Shown here one piece after another: positions 50,649 to 62,417 of a stretch of DNA of 64,000 nt (position 1 is its first letter; each line of letters starts with the position of its first letter). Under the pieces are notes generated by a model. It saw only the letters and a list, made by a program, of their open reading frames with translations. It searched no databases and was not told the DNA's origin. The stretch is from the NCBI RefSeq assembly GCF_019578655.1, contig NC_063261.1:17164216-17228215 (forward strand), read 5' to 3'. Position numbers and translations under genes: made by a program. The DNA comes from Ricinus communis. Taxonomy: Eukaryota > Streptophyta > Magnoliopsida > Malpighiales > Euphorbiaceae.

Positions 50649-51616
50649 CTAACCTTTTTCTTCCTCAAACACCACATCACGGTTGATTATTATTTTTTGA
50701 GTTACAGGATTGTATAACCTGTATGCCTTGGATTGTTCACTGACGCCAAGAAGTACACAAGACATGCTTTTATCATCCAACTTCTTTCGCCTTTGGTCTG
50801 GGACATGCATATGAGCTAAACACCCAAAAATTCTAAAATAGTTAACATTGGGTTTTACTTCACTCCACATCTCTTCAGGTGTTCTTTCTTTGTCGACTGA
50901 AACTGGACTTCTATTTAGGACATGAACTGTCCACCTCGCAGCTTCTGACCAGAATTTCTTTGGAACCTTCTTATCATCCAGAATGCACCGCACCATATTC
51001 TTTATTGTTCGATTTTCCTTTTTGCCACTCCGTTTTGTTGTGGAGTGTAGGCTGCAGTAAGTTGTCTAGTGATTCCTGCTTCACTACAGAATGAATTGAA
51101 TTCATCTGAATTAAATTCTCCCCCTCTGTTTGTACGTAGGCAGGATATGACAGAGCCAGTCTCCTTCTCTACTTGATTCTTAAATTGGATGAAGTGTGAG
51201 AATGCCTCCGACTTGGCTTGCAAAAAATATATCCAAACCTTCCTACTGTAGTCATCAATGAAGGTCAAGATATATTTCTCGTCGCTGTTTGAATCTGGAG
51301 AGATTGGACCGCATAAGTTAGAGTGTATCGGTTGTAATCTCTTCGAGGCGCGCCACTGACTCTTCTTTGGAAAAGACTTCCTGTGCTGCTTCCCTATTAG
51401 ACAACTTGTGCAAGTTTCTAATACTTCATTCCATACTGGCAGCCCTTTCACCATATTCCTGAATTTTAGAGTTCTCAACCCTTTATAATTCAGGTATCTA
51501 TACCTTTGATGCCACAGCTGTGTTTGTACTTCAGTTGATGCTTGCATACATTTTGATTGATTGACTAGACTTCTTGTAGGCTTGGCTAGTAAAGCAAACA
51601 TTCTATTTGCACTCAT
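50649..51616 (-). pseudogene. Copia integrase with GAG-pre-integrase zinc region, active-site changes
   Basis: From 51616 the frame reads a GAG-pre-integrase region (LWHQRYRYLNYKGL, then CTSCLIGKQHRK, an HHCC-type finger) and an rve core (YILTFIDDYSRKVWIYFL, TAAYTPQQNGVA). It continues after a frame break near 51000 with FWSEAARWTVHVLNRSPV (50996-50649). The second catalytic aspartate region reads LRTNRGGEF, where relatives have an aspartate in place of N, and the third motif reads QQNGVAKRK with lysine where the catalytic glutamate is expected. With these residues it should not integrate DNA. This is the only copy of the integrase core in the element. Confidence 0.82.
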
Positions 51617-51619
51617 CCA

Positions 51620-52802
51620 ACTCTGTTAAAGTTAGACCCCTTTCCGCATGAAATACTTTGTAGACTCCATGCTGAATGAGAATAGAGAATCCACGTTCTT
51701 GTAGTTGAAAATACTGAGCAAATTGCTTCTCAATTCGGGTACAAGGTAAACATCGGCCATGATGTGAATTACACTATCAATTGATAGTCGTACACTTCCC
51801 TTTCCCATAACCTCGCATCTGACAATTGTTTCCCGACTTCACAGTTTGCTTGTAAGTTTCGTCAAGATCATTGAACCAAGCCTTCTCTCTACACATATGA
51901 TTGCTACAACCGAATCCAAGAACCATATCTCATCCCTTTTAGCATTATTTGTTTCAACAAATGCCATCAATATCATATCATCTTCATCGTCAAGCTCTAC
52001 ATAATTTGCTTTCTTATCCCAGTTAGGACATTCATATTGAAAATGTCCCAACTGATGACAATGATAACACTCAATCATAGCTTTATTGATGGTTCTTCCT
52101 CGACCTCTTCCTCTTCTTGAAAGCGACTTCCTCGGCCTCTACTTCCTCTTTCATCTTGTGAAACTTTATTTTCTCTTACTCCGTGATATTCTTCCTGAAT
52201 TTTTGCTCATGCACAAGCAGAGAACTTTGCAAGGCATCAACAGTAAGAATATCTATATCCTTGGATTCCTCAATAGAACATACAATATAATTGAAGTTCT
52301 CAGTGAGAGTTCTTATAATCTTCTCCACTATCTTTACATCCGGCATGTTTTCTCCACAACTCCTCATATCGTTGGCCACCACCATCACTCTTGCAAAATA
52401 GTCTGTAACCGATTCTCCTATCTTCATGTCCATCAATTCAAAGTTTCTCCTTAGGGTTTGTAATTGTGCACGCTGCACCCTAGCATTGCCTTGATACTTT
52501 GTTTTCATGGAGTCCCATAGCTGTTTGGATGTTTCCTTTTGAGTGATTATTTTCAGAATGGTTTTGTCAATTGAGTTGAATAAATAGTTCTTGGCTTTGA
52601 GATCCTTCAATCTTGCTTCATCAAGCATTTTCTTTTCAACAGCAGTTAAAGCTTCTTCAGACTCTGGTACAACAAAACCATTTTGGACAACGCTCCAATA
52701 CTCCTTCGATCTTAAAAGATTCTCCATAATAAGACACCAGTGATCATAGTCTCCATCAAACTTTGGAATGCTAGGTATCGTAGAATTGTTCCCTTCTGCC
52801 AT
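51620..52802 (-). pseudogene. Gag-protease, copy 1 (adjacent to integrase)
   Basis: Gag begins at 52802 (MAEGNNSTIPSIPKFDGDYD) with a UBN2-type domain. It is followed by an RG-rich linker, the zinc knuckle CYHCHQLGHFQYEC, and the aspartic protease region. The DSG active site is disrupted here (FLDSVVAIICVE) by a local sequence change near 51911. The ORF is broken around 52170 (gag end at 52176) and near 51840. Most differences from the intact copy sit at CAG/CTG trinucleotides, so some breaks may be base errors. The protease frame ends in a stop directly after LTELDECK in this and most other copies. Confidence 0.8.
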
Positions 52803-52828
52803 TTTTTCTTTGCTCAGGCTTTTTGAAG

Positions 52829-52840
52829 GCTCTGATACCA
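52829..52840 (-). promoter_or_regulatory. Primer-binding site (tRNA-iMet type), copy 1
   Basis: On the minus strand TGGTATCAGAGC matches the complement of the 3' end of plant initiator tRNA-Met, the standard Copia primer. It sits 4 nt from the LTR end (52845). Equivalent sites lie at 54407-54418, 55993-56004, 57572-57583, 59152-59163, 60730-60741, 62297-62307 and 63871-63882; the fourth and fifth carry one change and the seventh lacks one base. Confidence 0.9.
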
Positions 52841-52844
52841 GTTT

Positions 52845-52950
52845 TGTTGTTCTAAAGTAATTGTTGACAAATACTTTGATAACTTTATTGAACAGACTAG
52901 GCCTTTAAATAACTATAAAACATAATCTAAAAGCAATGTTGATATCTCCA
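52845..52950 (-). repeat. Partial LTR (3'-most 106 bp), copy 1, with junction to pol
   Basis: This 106-bp piece equals the 3' part of the LTR. Instead of continuing into the 5' half of the LTR it switches at 52950/52951 into the sequence otherwise found next to the integrase finger (CTTTCCTGTGCTGCTTCC, compare 51378). It retains a TATA-like stretch (complement of 52901-52920) and an AATAAA-type motif. Equivalent pieces lie at 54423-54528, 56009-56114, 57588-57693, 59168-59273, 60746-60851 and 62312-62417, each joined to pol at the same point. Confidence 0.88.
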
Positions 52951-54528
52951 CTTTCCTGTGCTGCTTCCCTATTAGACAACTTGTGCAAGTTTCTAATACT
53001 TCATTCCATACTGGCAGCCCTTTCACCATATTCCTGAATTTTAGAGTTCTCAACCCTTTATAATTCAGGTATCTATACCTTTGATGCCACAGCTGTGTTT
53101 GTACTTCAGTTGATGCTTGCATACATTTTGATTGATTGACTAGACTTCTTGTAGGCTTGGCTAGTAAAGCAAACATTCTATTTGCACTCATCCAACTCTG
53201 TTAAAGTTAGACCCCTTTCCGCATGAAATACTTTGTAGACTCCATGCTGAATGAGAATAGAGAATCCACGTTCTTGTAGTTGAAAAATACTGAGCAAATT
53301 GCTTCTCAATTCTGGTACAAGGTAAACATCAGCCACAGTATGAATTACACTATCAATTGATAGTCGTACACTTCCCTTTCCCATAACCTGCATACGACAA
53401 TTGTTTCCCAGCTTCACAGTTTGCTTGTAAGTTTCGTCAAGATCATTGAACCAAGCCTTCTCTCTACACATATGATTGCTACAACCAGAATCCAAGAACC
53501 ATATCTCATCCCTTTTAGCATTATTTGTTTCAACAAATGCCATCAATATCATATCATCTTCATCGTCAAGCTCTACATAATTTGCTTTCTTATCCCAGTT
53601 AGGACATTCATATTGAAAATGTCCCAACTGATGACAATGATAACACTCAATCATAGCTTTATTGATGGTTCTTCCTCGACCTCTTCCTCTTCTTCGAGCA
53701 GCACTTCCTCGGCCTCTACTTCCTCTTTCATCTTGTGAAACTTTCGACTCTTCTACTCCGTGATATTCTTCCGAATTTTTGCTCATGCACAAGCGGAGAG
53801 AACTTTGCAAGGCATCAACAGTAAGAATATCTATATCCTTGGATTCCTCAATAGAACATACAATATAATTGAAGTTCTCAGTGAGAGTTCTTATAATCTT
53901 CTCCACTATCTTTACATCCGGCATGTTTTCTCCACAACTCCTCATATCGTTGGCCACCACCATCACTCTTGCAAAATAGTCAGTAACCGATTCTCCTATC
54001 TTCATGTCCATCAATTCAAAGTTTCTCCTTAGGGTTTGTAATTGTGCACGCTGCACCCTAGCATTGCCTTGATACTTTGTTTTCATGGAGTCCCATAGCT
54101 GTTTGGATGTTTCCTTTTGAGTGATTATTTTCAGAATGGTTTTGTCAATTGAGTTGAATAAATAGTTCTTGGCTTTGAGATCCTTCAATCTTGCTTCATC
54201 AAGCATTTTCTTTTCAACAGCAGTTAAAGCTTCTTGAGACTCTGGTACAACAAAACCATTTTGGACAACGCTCCAATACTCCTTCGATCTTAAAAGATTC
54301 TCCATAATAAGACACCAGTGATCATAGTCTCCATCAAACTTTGGAATGCTAGGTATCGTAGAATTGTTCCCTTCTGCCATTTTTTCTTTGCTCAGGCTTT
54401 TTGAAGGCTCTGATACCAGTTTTGTTGTTCTAAAGTAATTGTTGACAAATACTTTGATAACTTTATTGAACAGACTAGGCCTTTAAATAACTATAAAACA
54501 TAATCTAAAAGCAATGTTGATATCTCCA
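52951..54528 (-). pseudogene. Array unit 2: intact-looking gag-protease ORF plus truncated pol
   Basis: This unit has the longest gag-PR ORF of the array (54380-53178, 400 codons). It carries UBN2-type gag, zinc knuckle CYHCHQLGHFQYEC, and protease with the DSGCSNHM active site, ending LTELDECK. A small local frame excursion near 53760-53800 replaces part of the gag tail. The following finger ORF (53191-52913) ends as CLIGKQHRK joined to VEISTLLLDYVL encoded by the LTR piece, a chimeric C-terminus. There is no integrase core or RT. A protein of this kind could form particles but not copy itself. Confidence 0.8.
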
Positions 54529-56114
54529 CTTTCCTGTCCTGCTTCCCTATTAGACAACTTGTGCAAGTTTCTAATACTTCATTCCATCTTGGCGACCCTT
54601 TCACCATATTCCCGAATTTTAGAGTTCTCGACCCTTTATAATTCAGGTATCTATACCTTGATGCCACAAATTTGTGTTTGTACTTGATTGATGCTTGCAT
54701 ACATTTTGATTGATTGACTAGACTTCTTGTAGGCTTGGCTAGTAAAGCAAACATTCTATTTGCACTCATCCAACTCTGTTAAAGTTAGACCCCTTCCGCA
54801 TGAAATACTTTGTAGACTCCATGCTTTGAATGAGAATAGAGAATCCACGTTCTTGTAGTTGAAAATACTGAGCAAATTGCTTCTCAATTCCGGTACAAGG
54901 TAAACATCGACCCACAGTATGAATTACACTATCAATTGATAGTCGTACACTTCCCTTTCCCATAACCTGCATACGACAATTGTTTCCCAGCTTCACAGTT
55001 TGCTTGTAAGTTTCGTCAAGATCATTGAACCAAGCCTTCTCTCTACACATATGATTGCTACAACCAGAATCCAAGAACCATATCTCATCCCTTTTAGCAT
55101 TATTTGTTTCAACAAATGCCATCAATATCATATCATCTTCATCGTCAAGCTCTACATAATTTGCTTTCTTATCCCAGTTAGGACATTCATATTGAAAATG
55201 TCCCAACTGATGACAATGATAACACTCAATCATAGCTTTATTGATGGTTCTTCCTCGACCTCTTCCCTCTTCTTGAGCGTACTTCCCTCGGCCTCTACTT
55301 CCTCTTTCATCTTGTGAAACTTTCAGCACCTGCTCTTCTACTCCAGCAGTATTCTTCCTGAATTTTTGCTCATGCACAAGCAGAGAACTTTGCAAGGCAT
55401 CAACAGTAAGAATATCTATATCCTTGGATTCCTCAATAGAACATACAATATAATTGAAGTTCTCAGTGAGAGTTCTTATAATCTTCTCCACTATCTTTAC
55501 ATCCGGCATGTTTTCTCCTGACTCCTCATATCGTTGGCCACCACCATCACTCTTGCAAAATAGTCTGTAACCGATTCTCCTATCTTCATGTCCATCAATT
55601 CAAAGTTTCTCCTTAGGGTTTGTAATTGTGCACGCTGCACCCTAGCATTGCCTTGATACTTTGTTTTCATGGAGTCCCATGCATTTGTTTGGATGTTTCC
55701 TTTTGAGTGATTATTTTCGGAATGGTTTTGTCAATTGAGTTGAATAAATAGTTCTTGGCTTTGAGATCCTTCAATCTTGCTTCATCAAGCATTTTCTTTT
55801 CAATGACGGTTAAAGCTTCTTCAGACTCTGGTACAACAAAACCATTTTGGACAACGCTCCAATACTCCTTCGATCTTAAAAGATTCTCCATAATAAGACA
55901 CCAGTGATCATAGTCTCCATCAAACTTTGGAATGCTAGGTATCGTAGAATTGTTCCCTTCTGCCATTTTTTCTTTGCTCAGGCTTTTTGAAGGCTCTGAT
56001 ACCAGTTTTGTTGTTCTAAAGTAATTGTTGACAAATACTTTGATAACTTTATTGAACAGACTAGGCCTTTAAATAACTATAAAACATAATCTAAAAGCAA
56101 TGTTGATATCTCCA
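54529..56114 (-). pseudogene. Array unit 3: broken gag-protease
   Basis: Gag starts at 55966 but the frame breaks near 55680; a second ORF (55509-54766) holds the gag C-terminus, zinc knuckle and DSG protease. The finger region (54769-54491) is changed at several positions (SRYRYLNYKGSRTLKF, KGSPRWNEV). Nearly all differences from unit 2 are at CAG/CTG sites or homopolymers. Confidence 0.78.
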
Positions 56115-57693
56115 CTTTCCTGTGCTGCTTCCCTATTAGACAACTTGTGCAAGTTTCTAATACTTCATTCCATACTGGCAGCCCTTTCACCATATTCCTG
56201 AATTTTAGAGTTCTCAACCCTTTATAATTCAGGTATCTATACCTTTGATGCCACAGCTGTGTTTGTACTTCAGTTGATGCTTGCATACATTTTGATTGAT
56301 TGACTAGACTTCTTGTAGGCTTGGCTAGTAAAGCAAACATTCTATTTGCACTCATCCAACTCTGTTAAAGTTAGACCCCTTTCCGCATGAAATACTTTGT
56401 AGACTCCATGCTGAATGAGAATAGAGAATCCACGTTCTTGTAGTTGAAAAATACTGAGCAAATTGCTTCTCAATTCTGGTACAAGGTAAACATCAGCCAC
56501 AGTATGAATTACACTATCAATTGATAGTCGTACACTTCCCTTTCCCATAACCTGCATACGACAATTGTTTCCCAGCTTCACAGTTTGCTTGTAAGTTTCG
56601 TCAAGATCATTGAACCAAGCCTTCTCTCTACACATATGATTGCTACAACCAGAATCCAAGAACCATATCTCATCCCTTTTAGCATTATTTGTTTCAACAA
56701 ATGCCATCAATATCATATCATCTTCATCGTCAAGCTCTACATAATTTGCTTTCTTATCCCAGTTAGGACATTCATATTGAAAATGTCCCAACTGATGACA
56801 ATGATAACACTCAATCATAGCTTTATTGATGGTTCTTCCTCGACCTCTTCCTCTTCTTCGAGCAGCACTTCCTCGGCCTCTACTTCCTCTTTCATCTTGT
56901 GAAACTTTCAGCACCTGCTCTTCTACTCCAGTGATATTCTTCCGAATTTTGCTCATGCACGAGAGAACTTTGCAAGGCATCAACAGTAAGAATATCTATA
57001 TCCTTGGATTCCTCAATAGAACATACAATATAATTGAAGTTCTCAGTGAGAGTTCTTATAATCTTCTCCACTATCTTTACATCCGGCATGTTTTCTCCAC
57101 AACTCCTCATATCGTTGGCCACCACCATCACTCTTGCAAAATAGTCTGTAACCGATTCTCCTATCTTCATGTCCATCAATTCAAAGTTTCTCCTTAGGGT
57201 TTGTAATTGTGCACGCTGCACCCTAGCATTGCCTTGATACTTTGTTTTCATGGAGTCCCATAGCTGTTTGGATGTTTCCTTTTGAGTGATTATTTTCAGA
57301 ATGGTTTTGTCAATTGAGTTGAATAAATAGTTCTTGGCTTTGAGATCCTTCAATCTTGCTTCATCAAGCATTTTCTTTTCAACAGCAGTTAAAGCTTCTT
57401 CAGACTCTGGTACAACAAAACCATTTTGGACAACGCTCCAATACTCCTTCGATCTTAAAAGATTCTCCATAATAAGACACCAGTGATCATAGTCTCCATC
57501 AAACTTTGGAATGCTAGGTATCGTAGAATTGTTCCCTTCCGCCATTTTTTCTTTGCTCGGGGCTTTTGAAGGCTCCGATACCAGTTTTGTTGTTCTAAAG
57601 TAATTGTTGACAAATACTTTGATAACTTTATTGAACGGACTAGGCCTTTAAATAACTATAAAACATAATCTAAAAGCAATGTTGATATCTCCA
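56115..57693 (-). pseudogene. Array unit 4: gag-protease with one frame break
   Basis: Two overlapping ORFs, 57545-56892 and 56983-56342, together cover gag, zinc knuckle and DSG protease; the frame shifts near 56950 where a few bases are missing (GCACGAGAGAAC for GCACAAGCAGAGAAC). The rest is practically identical to unit 2. The finger ORF 56355-56077 has the same chimeric end. Confidence 0.78.
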
Positions 57694-59273
57694 CTTTCCT
57701 GTCGCTTCCCTATTAGACAACTTGTGCAAGTTTCTAATACTTCATTCCATCTTGGCGACCCTTTCACCATATTCCTGAATTTTAGAGTTCTCAACCCTTT
57801 ATAATTCAGGTATCTATACCTTGATGCCACAAATGTGTTTGTACTTCAGTTGATGCTTGCATACATTTTGATTGATTGACTAGACTTCTTGTAGGCTTGG
57901 CTAGTAAAGCAAACATTCTATTTGCACTCATCCAACTCTGTTAAAGTTAGACCCCTTTCCGCATGAAATACTTTGTAGACTCCATGCTGAATGAGAATAG
58001 AGAATCCACGTTCTTGTAGTTGAAAAATACTGAGCAAATTGCTTCTCAATTCTGGTACAAGGTAAACATCAGCCACAGTATGAATTACACTATCAATTGA
58101 TAGTCGTACACTTCCCTTTCCCATAACCTGCATACGACAATTGTTTCCCAGCTTCACAGTTTGCTTGTAAGTTTCGTCAAGATCATTGAACCAAGCCTTC
58201 TCTCTACACATATGATTGCTACAACCAGAATCCAAGAACCATATCTCATCCCTTTTAGCATTATTTGTTTCAACAAATGCCATCAATATCATATCATCTT
58301 CATCGTCAAGCTCTACATAATTTGCTTTCTTATCCCAGTTAGGACATTCATATTGAAAATGTCCCAACTGATGACAATGATAACACTCAATCATAGCTTT
58401 ATTGATGGTTCTTCCTCGACCTCTTCCTCTTCTTCGAGCAGCACTTCCTCGGCCTCTACTTCCTCTTTCATCTTGTGAAACTTTCAGCACCTGCTCTTCT
58501 ACTCCAGCAGTATTCTTCCTGAATTTTTGCTCATGCACAAGCAGAGAACTTTGCAAGGCATCAACAGTAAGAATATCTATATCCTTGGATTCCTCAATAG
58601 AACATACAATATAATTGAAGTTCTCAGTGAGAGTTCTTATAATCTTCTCCACTATCTTTACATCCGGCATGTTTTCTCCACAACTCCTCATATCGTTGGC
58701 CACCACCATCACTCTTGCAAAATAGTCTGTAACCGATTCTCCTATCTTCATGTCCATCAATTCAAAGTTTCTCCTTAGGGTTTGTAATTGTGCACGCTGC
58801 ACCCTAGCATTGCCTTGATACTTTGTTTTCATGGAGTCCCATAGCTGTTTGGATGTTTCCTTTTGAGTGATTATTTCGGAATGGTTTTGTCAATTGAGTT
58901 GAATAAATAGTTCTTGGCTTTGAGATCCTTCAATCTTGCTTCATCAAGCATTTTCTTTTCAATGAGTTAAAGCTTCTTAGGACTACGGTACAACAAAACC
59001 ATTTTGGACAACGCTCCAATACTCCTTCCGATCTTAAAAGATTCTCCATAATAAGACACCAGTGATCATAGTCTCCATCAAACTTTGGAATGCTAGGTAT
59101 CGTAGAATTGTTCCCTTCCGCCATTTTTTTCTTTGCTCGGGGCTTTTGAAGGCTCCGATACCAGTTTTGTTGTTCTAAAGTAATTGTTGACAAATACTTT
59201 GATAACTTTATTGAACAGACTAGGCCTTTAAATAACTATAAAACATAATCTAAAAGCAATGTTGATATCTCCA
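57694..59273 (-). pseudogene. Array unit 5: gag-protease, mosaic of clean and altered patches
   Basis: The ORF 58832-57918 covers most of gag plus zinc knuckle and DSG protease without interruption. The gag N-terminus (from about 59124) is damaged near 58960-59040 by several small changes (for example AATGAGTT where other units read AACAGCAGTT). The stretch 57850-58860 is clean while both sides carry CAG/CTG-centred changes. Confidence 0.78.
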
Positions 59274-60851
59274 CTTTCCTGTCGCTTCCCTATTAGACAA
59301 CTTGTGCAAGTTTCTAATACTTCATTCCATCATGGCCCTTTCACCATATTCCGAATTTTAGAGTTCTCGACCCTTTATAATTCAGGTATCTATACCTTGA
59401 TGCCACAATTTGTGTTTGTACTTGATTGATGCTTGCATACATTTTGATTGATTGACTAGACTTCTTGTAGGCTTGGCTAGTAAAGCAAACATTCTATTTG
59501 CACTCATCCAACTCTGTTAAAGTTAGACCCCTTTCCGCATGAAATACTTTGTAGACTCCATGCTTTGAATGAGAATAGAGAATCCACGTTCTTGTAGTTG
59601 AAAAATACTGAGCAAATTGCTTCTCAATTCTGGTACAAGGTAAACATCAGCCACAGTATGAATTACACTATCAATTGATAGTCGTACACTTCCCTTTCCC
59701 ATAACCTGCATCGACAATTGTTTCCCGACTTCACAGTTTGCTTGTAAGTTTCGTCAAGATCATTGAACCAAGCCTTCTCTCTACACATATGATTGCTACA
59801 ACCAGAATCCAAGAACCATATCTCATCCCTTTTAGCATTATTTGTTTCAACAAATGCCATCAATATCATATCATCTTCATCGTCAAGCTCTACATAATTT
59901 GCTTTCTTATCCCAGTTAGGACATTCATATTGAAAATGTCCCAACTGATGACAATGATAACACTCAATCATAGCTTTATTGATGGTTCTTCCTCGACCTC
60001 TTCCCTCTTCTTGAAAGCGACTTCCCTCGGCCTCTACTTCCTCTTTCATCTTGTGAAACTTTCAGCACCTGCTCTTCTACTCCAGCAGTATTCTTCCTGA
60101 ATTTTTGCTCATGCACAAGCAGAGAACTTTGCAAGGCATCAACAGTAAGAATATCTATATCCTTGGATTCCTCAATAGAACATACAATATAATTGAAGTT
60201 CTCAGTGAGAGTTCTTATAATCTTCTCCACTATCTTTACATCCGGCATGTTTTCTCCACAACTCCTCATATCGTTGGCCACCACCATCACTCTTGCAAAA
60301 TAGTGCATGTAGATTCTCCTATCTTCATGTCCATCAATTCAAAGTTTCTCCTTAGGGTTTGTAATTGTGCACGCTGCACCCTAGCATTGCCTTGATACTT
60401 TGTTTTCATGGAGTCCCATAGCTGTTTGGATGTTTCCTTTTGAGTGATTATTTTCAGAATGGTTTTGTCAATTGAGTTGAATAAATAGTTCTTGGCTTTG
60501 AGATCCTTCAATCTTGCTTCATCAAGCATTTTCTTTTCAACAGCAGTTAAAGCTTCTTCAGACTCTGGTACAACAAAACCATTTTGGACAACGCTCCAAT
60601 ACTCCTTCGATCTTAAAAGATTCTCCATAATAAGACACCAGTGATCATAGTCTCCATCAAACTTTGGAATGCTAGGTATCGTAGAATTGTTCCCTTCTGC
60701 CATTTTTTCTTTGCTCAGGCTTTTTGAAGGCTCTGATACCAGTTTTGTTGTTCTAAAGTAATTGTTGACAAATACTTTGATAACTTTATTGAACAGACTA
60801 GGCCTTTAAATAACTATAAAACATAATCTAAAAGCAATGTTGATATCTCCA
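59274..60851 (-). pseudogene. Array unit 6: fragmented gag-protease
   Basis: The gag N-terminus is open (60703-60287), then the frame shifts at about 60300 (GTGCATGTAGATTC for GTCTGTAACCGATTC). Further ORFs (60308-59976, 60049-59663, 59717-59523) carry gag C-terminus, zinc knuckle, DSG protease and the protease end. The finger region has lost its ORF through small changes. Confidence 0.75.
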
Positions 60852-62417
60852 CTTTCCTGTGCTGCTTCCCTATTAGACAACTTGTGCAAGTTTCTAATAC
60901 TTCATTCCATACTGGCAGCCCTTTCACCATATTCCTGAATTTTAGAGTTCTCAACCCTTTATAATTCAGGTATCTATACCTTTGATGCCACAGCTGTGTT
61001 TGTACTTCAGTTGATGCTTGCATACATTTTGATTGATTGACTAGACTTCTTGTAGGCTTGGCTAGTAAAGCAAACATTCTATTTGCACTCATCCAACTCT
61101 GTTAAAGTTAGACCCCTTTCCGGCATGAAATACTTTGTAGACTCCATGTTTGAATGAGAATAGAGAATCCACGTTCTTGTAGTTGAAAAATACTGAGCAA
61201 ATTGCTTCTCAATTCTGGTACAAGGTAAACATCAGCCACAGTATGAATTACACTATCAATTGATAGTCGTACACTTCCCTTTCCCATAACCTCGACAATT
61301 GTTTCCCGACTTCACAGTTTGCTTGTAAGTTTCGTCAAGATCATTGAACCAAGCCTTCTCTCTACACATATGATTGCTACAACCAGAATCCAAGAACCAT
61401 ATCTCATCCCTTTTAGCATTATTTGTTTCAACAAATGCCATCAATATCATATCATCTTCATCGTCAAGCTCTACATAATTTGCTTTTCTTATCCCGGTTA
61501 GGACATTCATATTGAAAATGTCCCAACCGATGACAATGATAACACTCAATCATAGCTTTATTGATGGTTCTTCCTCGACCTCTTCCCTCTTCTTGAAAGC
61601 ACTTCCCTCGGCCTCTACTTCCTCTTTCATCTTGTGAAACTTTCAAAGACTCTTACTCCGGTATTCTTCCTGAATTTTTGCTCATGCACAAGGCAGAACT
61701 TTGCAAGGCATCAACAGTAAGAATATCTATATCCTTGGATTCCTCAATAGAACATACAATATAATTGAAGTTCTCGGTGAGAGTTCTTATAATCTTCTCC
61801 ACTATCTTTACATCCGGCATGTTTTCTCCTGACTCCTCATATCGTTGGCCACCACCATCACTCTTGCAAAATAATGCATGGGATTCTCCTATCTTCATGT
61901 CCATCAATTCAAAGTTTCTCCTTAGGGTTTGTAATTGTGCACGCACCCTAGCATTGCCTTGATACTTTGTTTTCATGGAGTCCCATACCGTTTGGATGTT
62001 TCCTTTTGAGTGATTATTTTCGGAATGGTTTTGTCAATTGAGTTGAATAAATAGTTCTTGGCTTTGAGATCCTTCAATCTTGCTTCATCAAGCATTTTCT
62101 TTTCAACAGCAGTTAAAGCTTCTTCAGACTCTGGTACAACAAAACCATTTTGGACAACGCTCCAATACTCCTTCCGATCTTAAAAGATTCTCCATAATAA
62201 GACACCGGTGATCATAGTCTCCATCAAACTTTGGAATGCTAGGTATCGTAGAATTGTTCCCTTCCGCCATTTTTTCTTTGCTCGGGGCTTTTGAAGGCTC
62301 GATACCAGTTTTGTTGTTCTAAAGTAATTGTTGACAAATACTTTGATAACTTTATTGAACAGACTAGGCCTTTAAATAACTATAAAACATAATCTAAAAG
62401 CAATGTTGATATCTCCA
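60852..62417 (-). pseudogene. Array unit 7: most altered gag-protease
   Basis: The gag start lies near 62272 but no long ORF follows; short ORFs (61976-61653, 61646-61464, 61549-61256) hold scattered gag, zinc-knuckle (CYHCHRLGHFQYEC) and DSG protease pieces. This unit is the shortest (1566 bp period) because of several small losses, mostly at CAG/CTG sites. The finger ORF 61092-60814, in contrast, is clean. Confidence 0.75.

Noticed and set aside
53421..53738. 105-codon plus-strand ORF repeated in several array units (MLVSFVKIIEPSL..)
   Set aside because: It is the antisense of gag/zinc knuckle/protease; its recurrence simply follows the tandem repeat.
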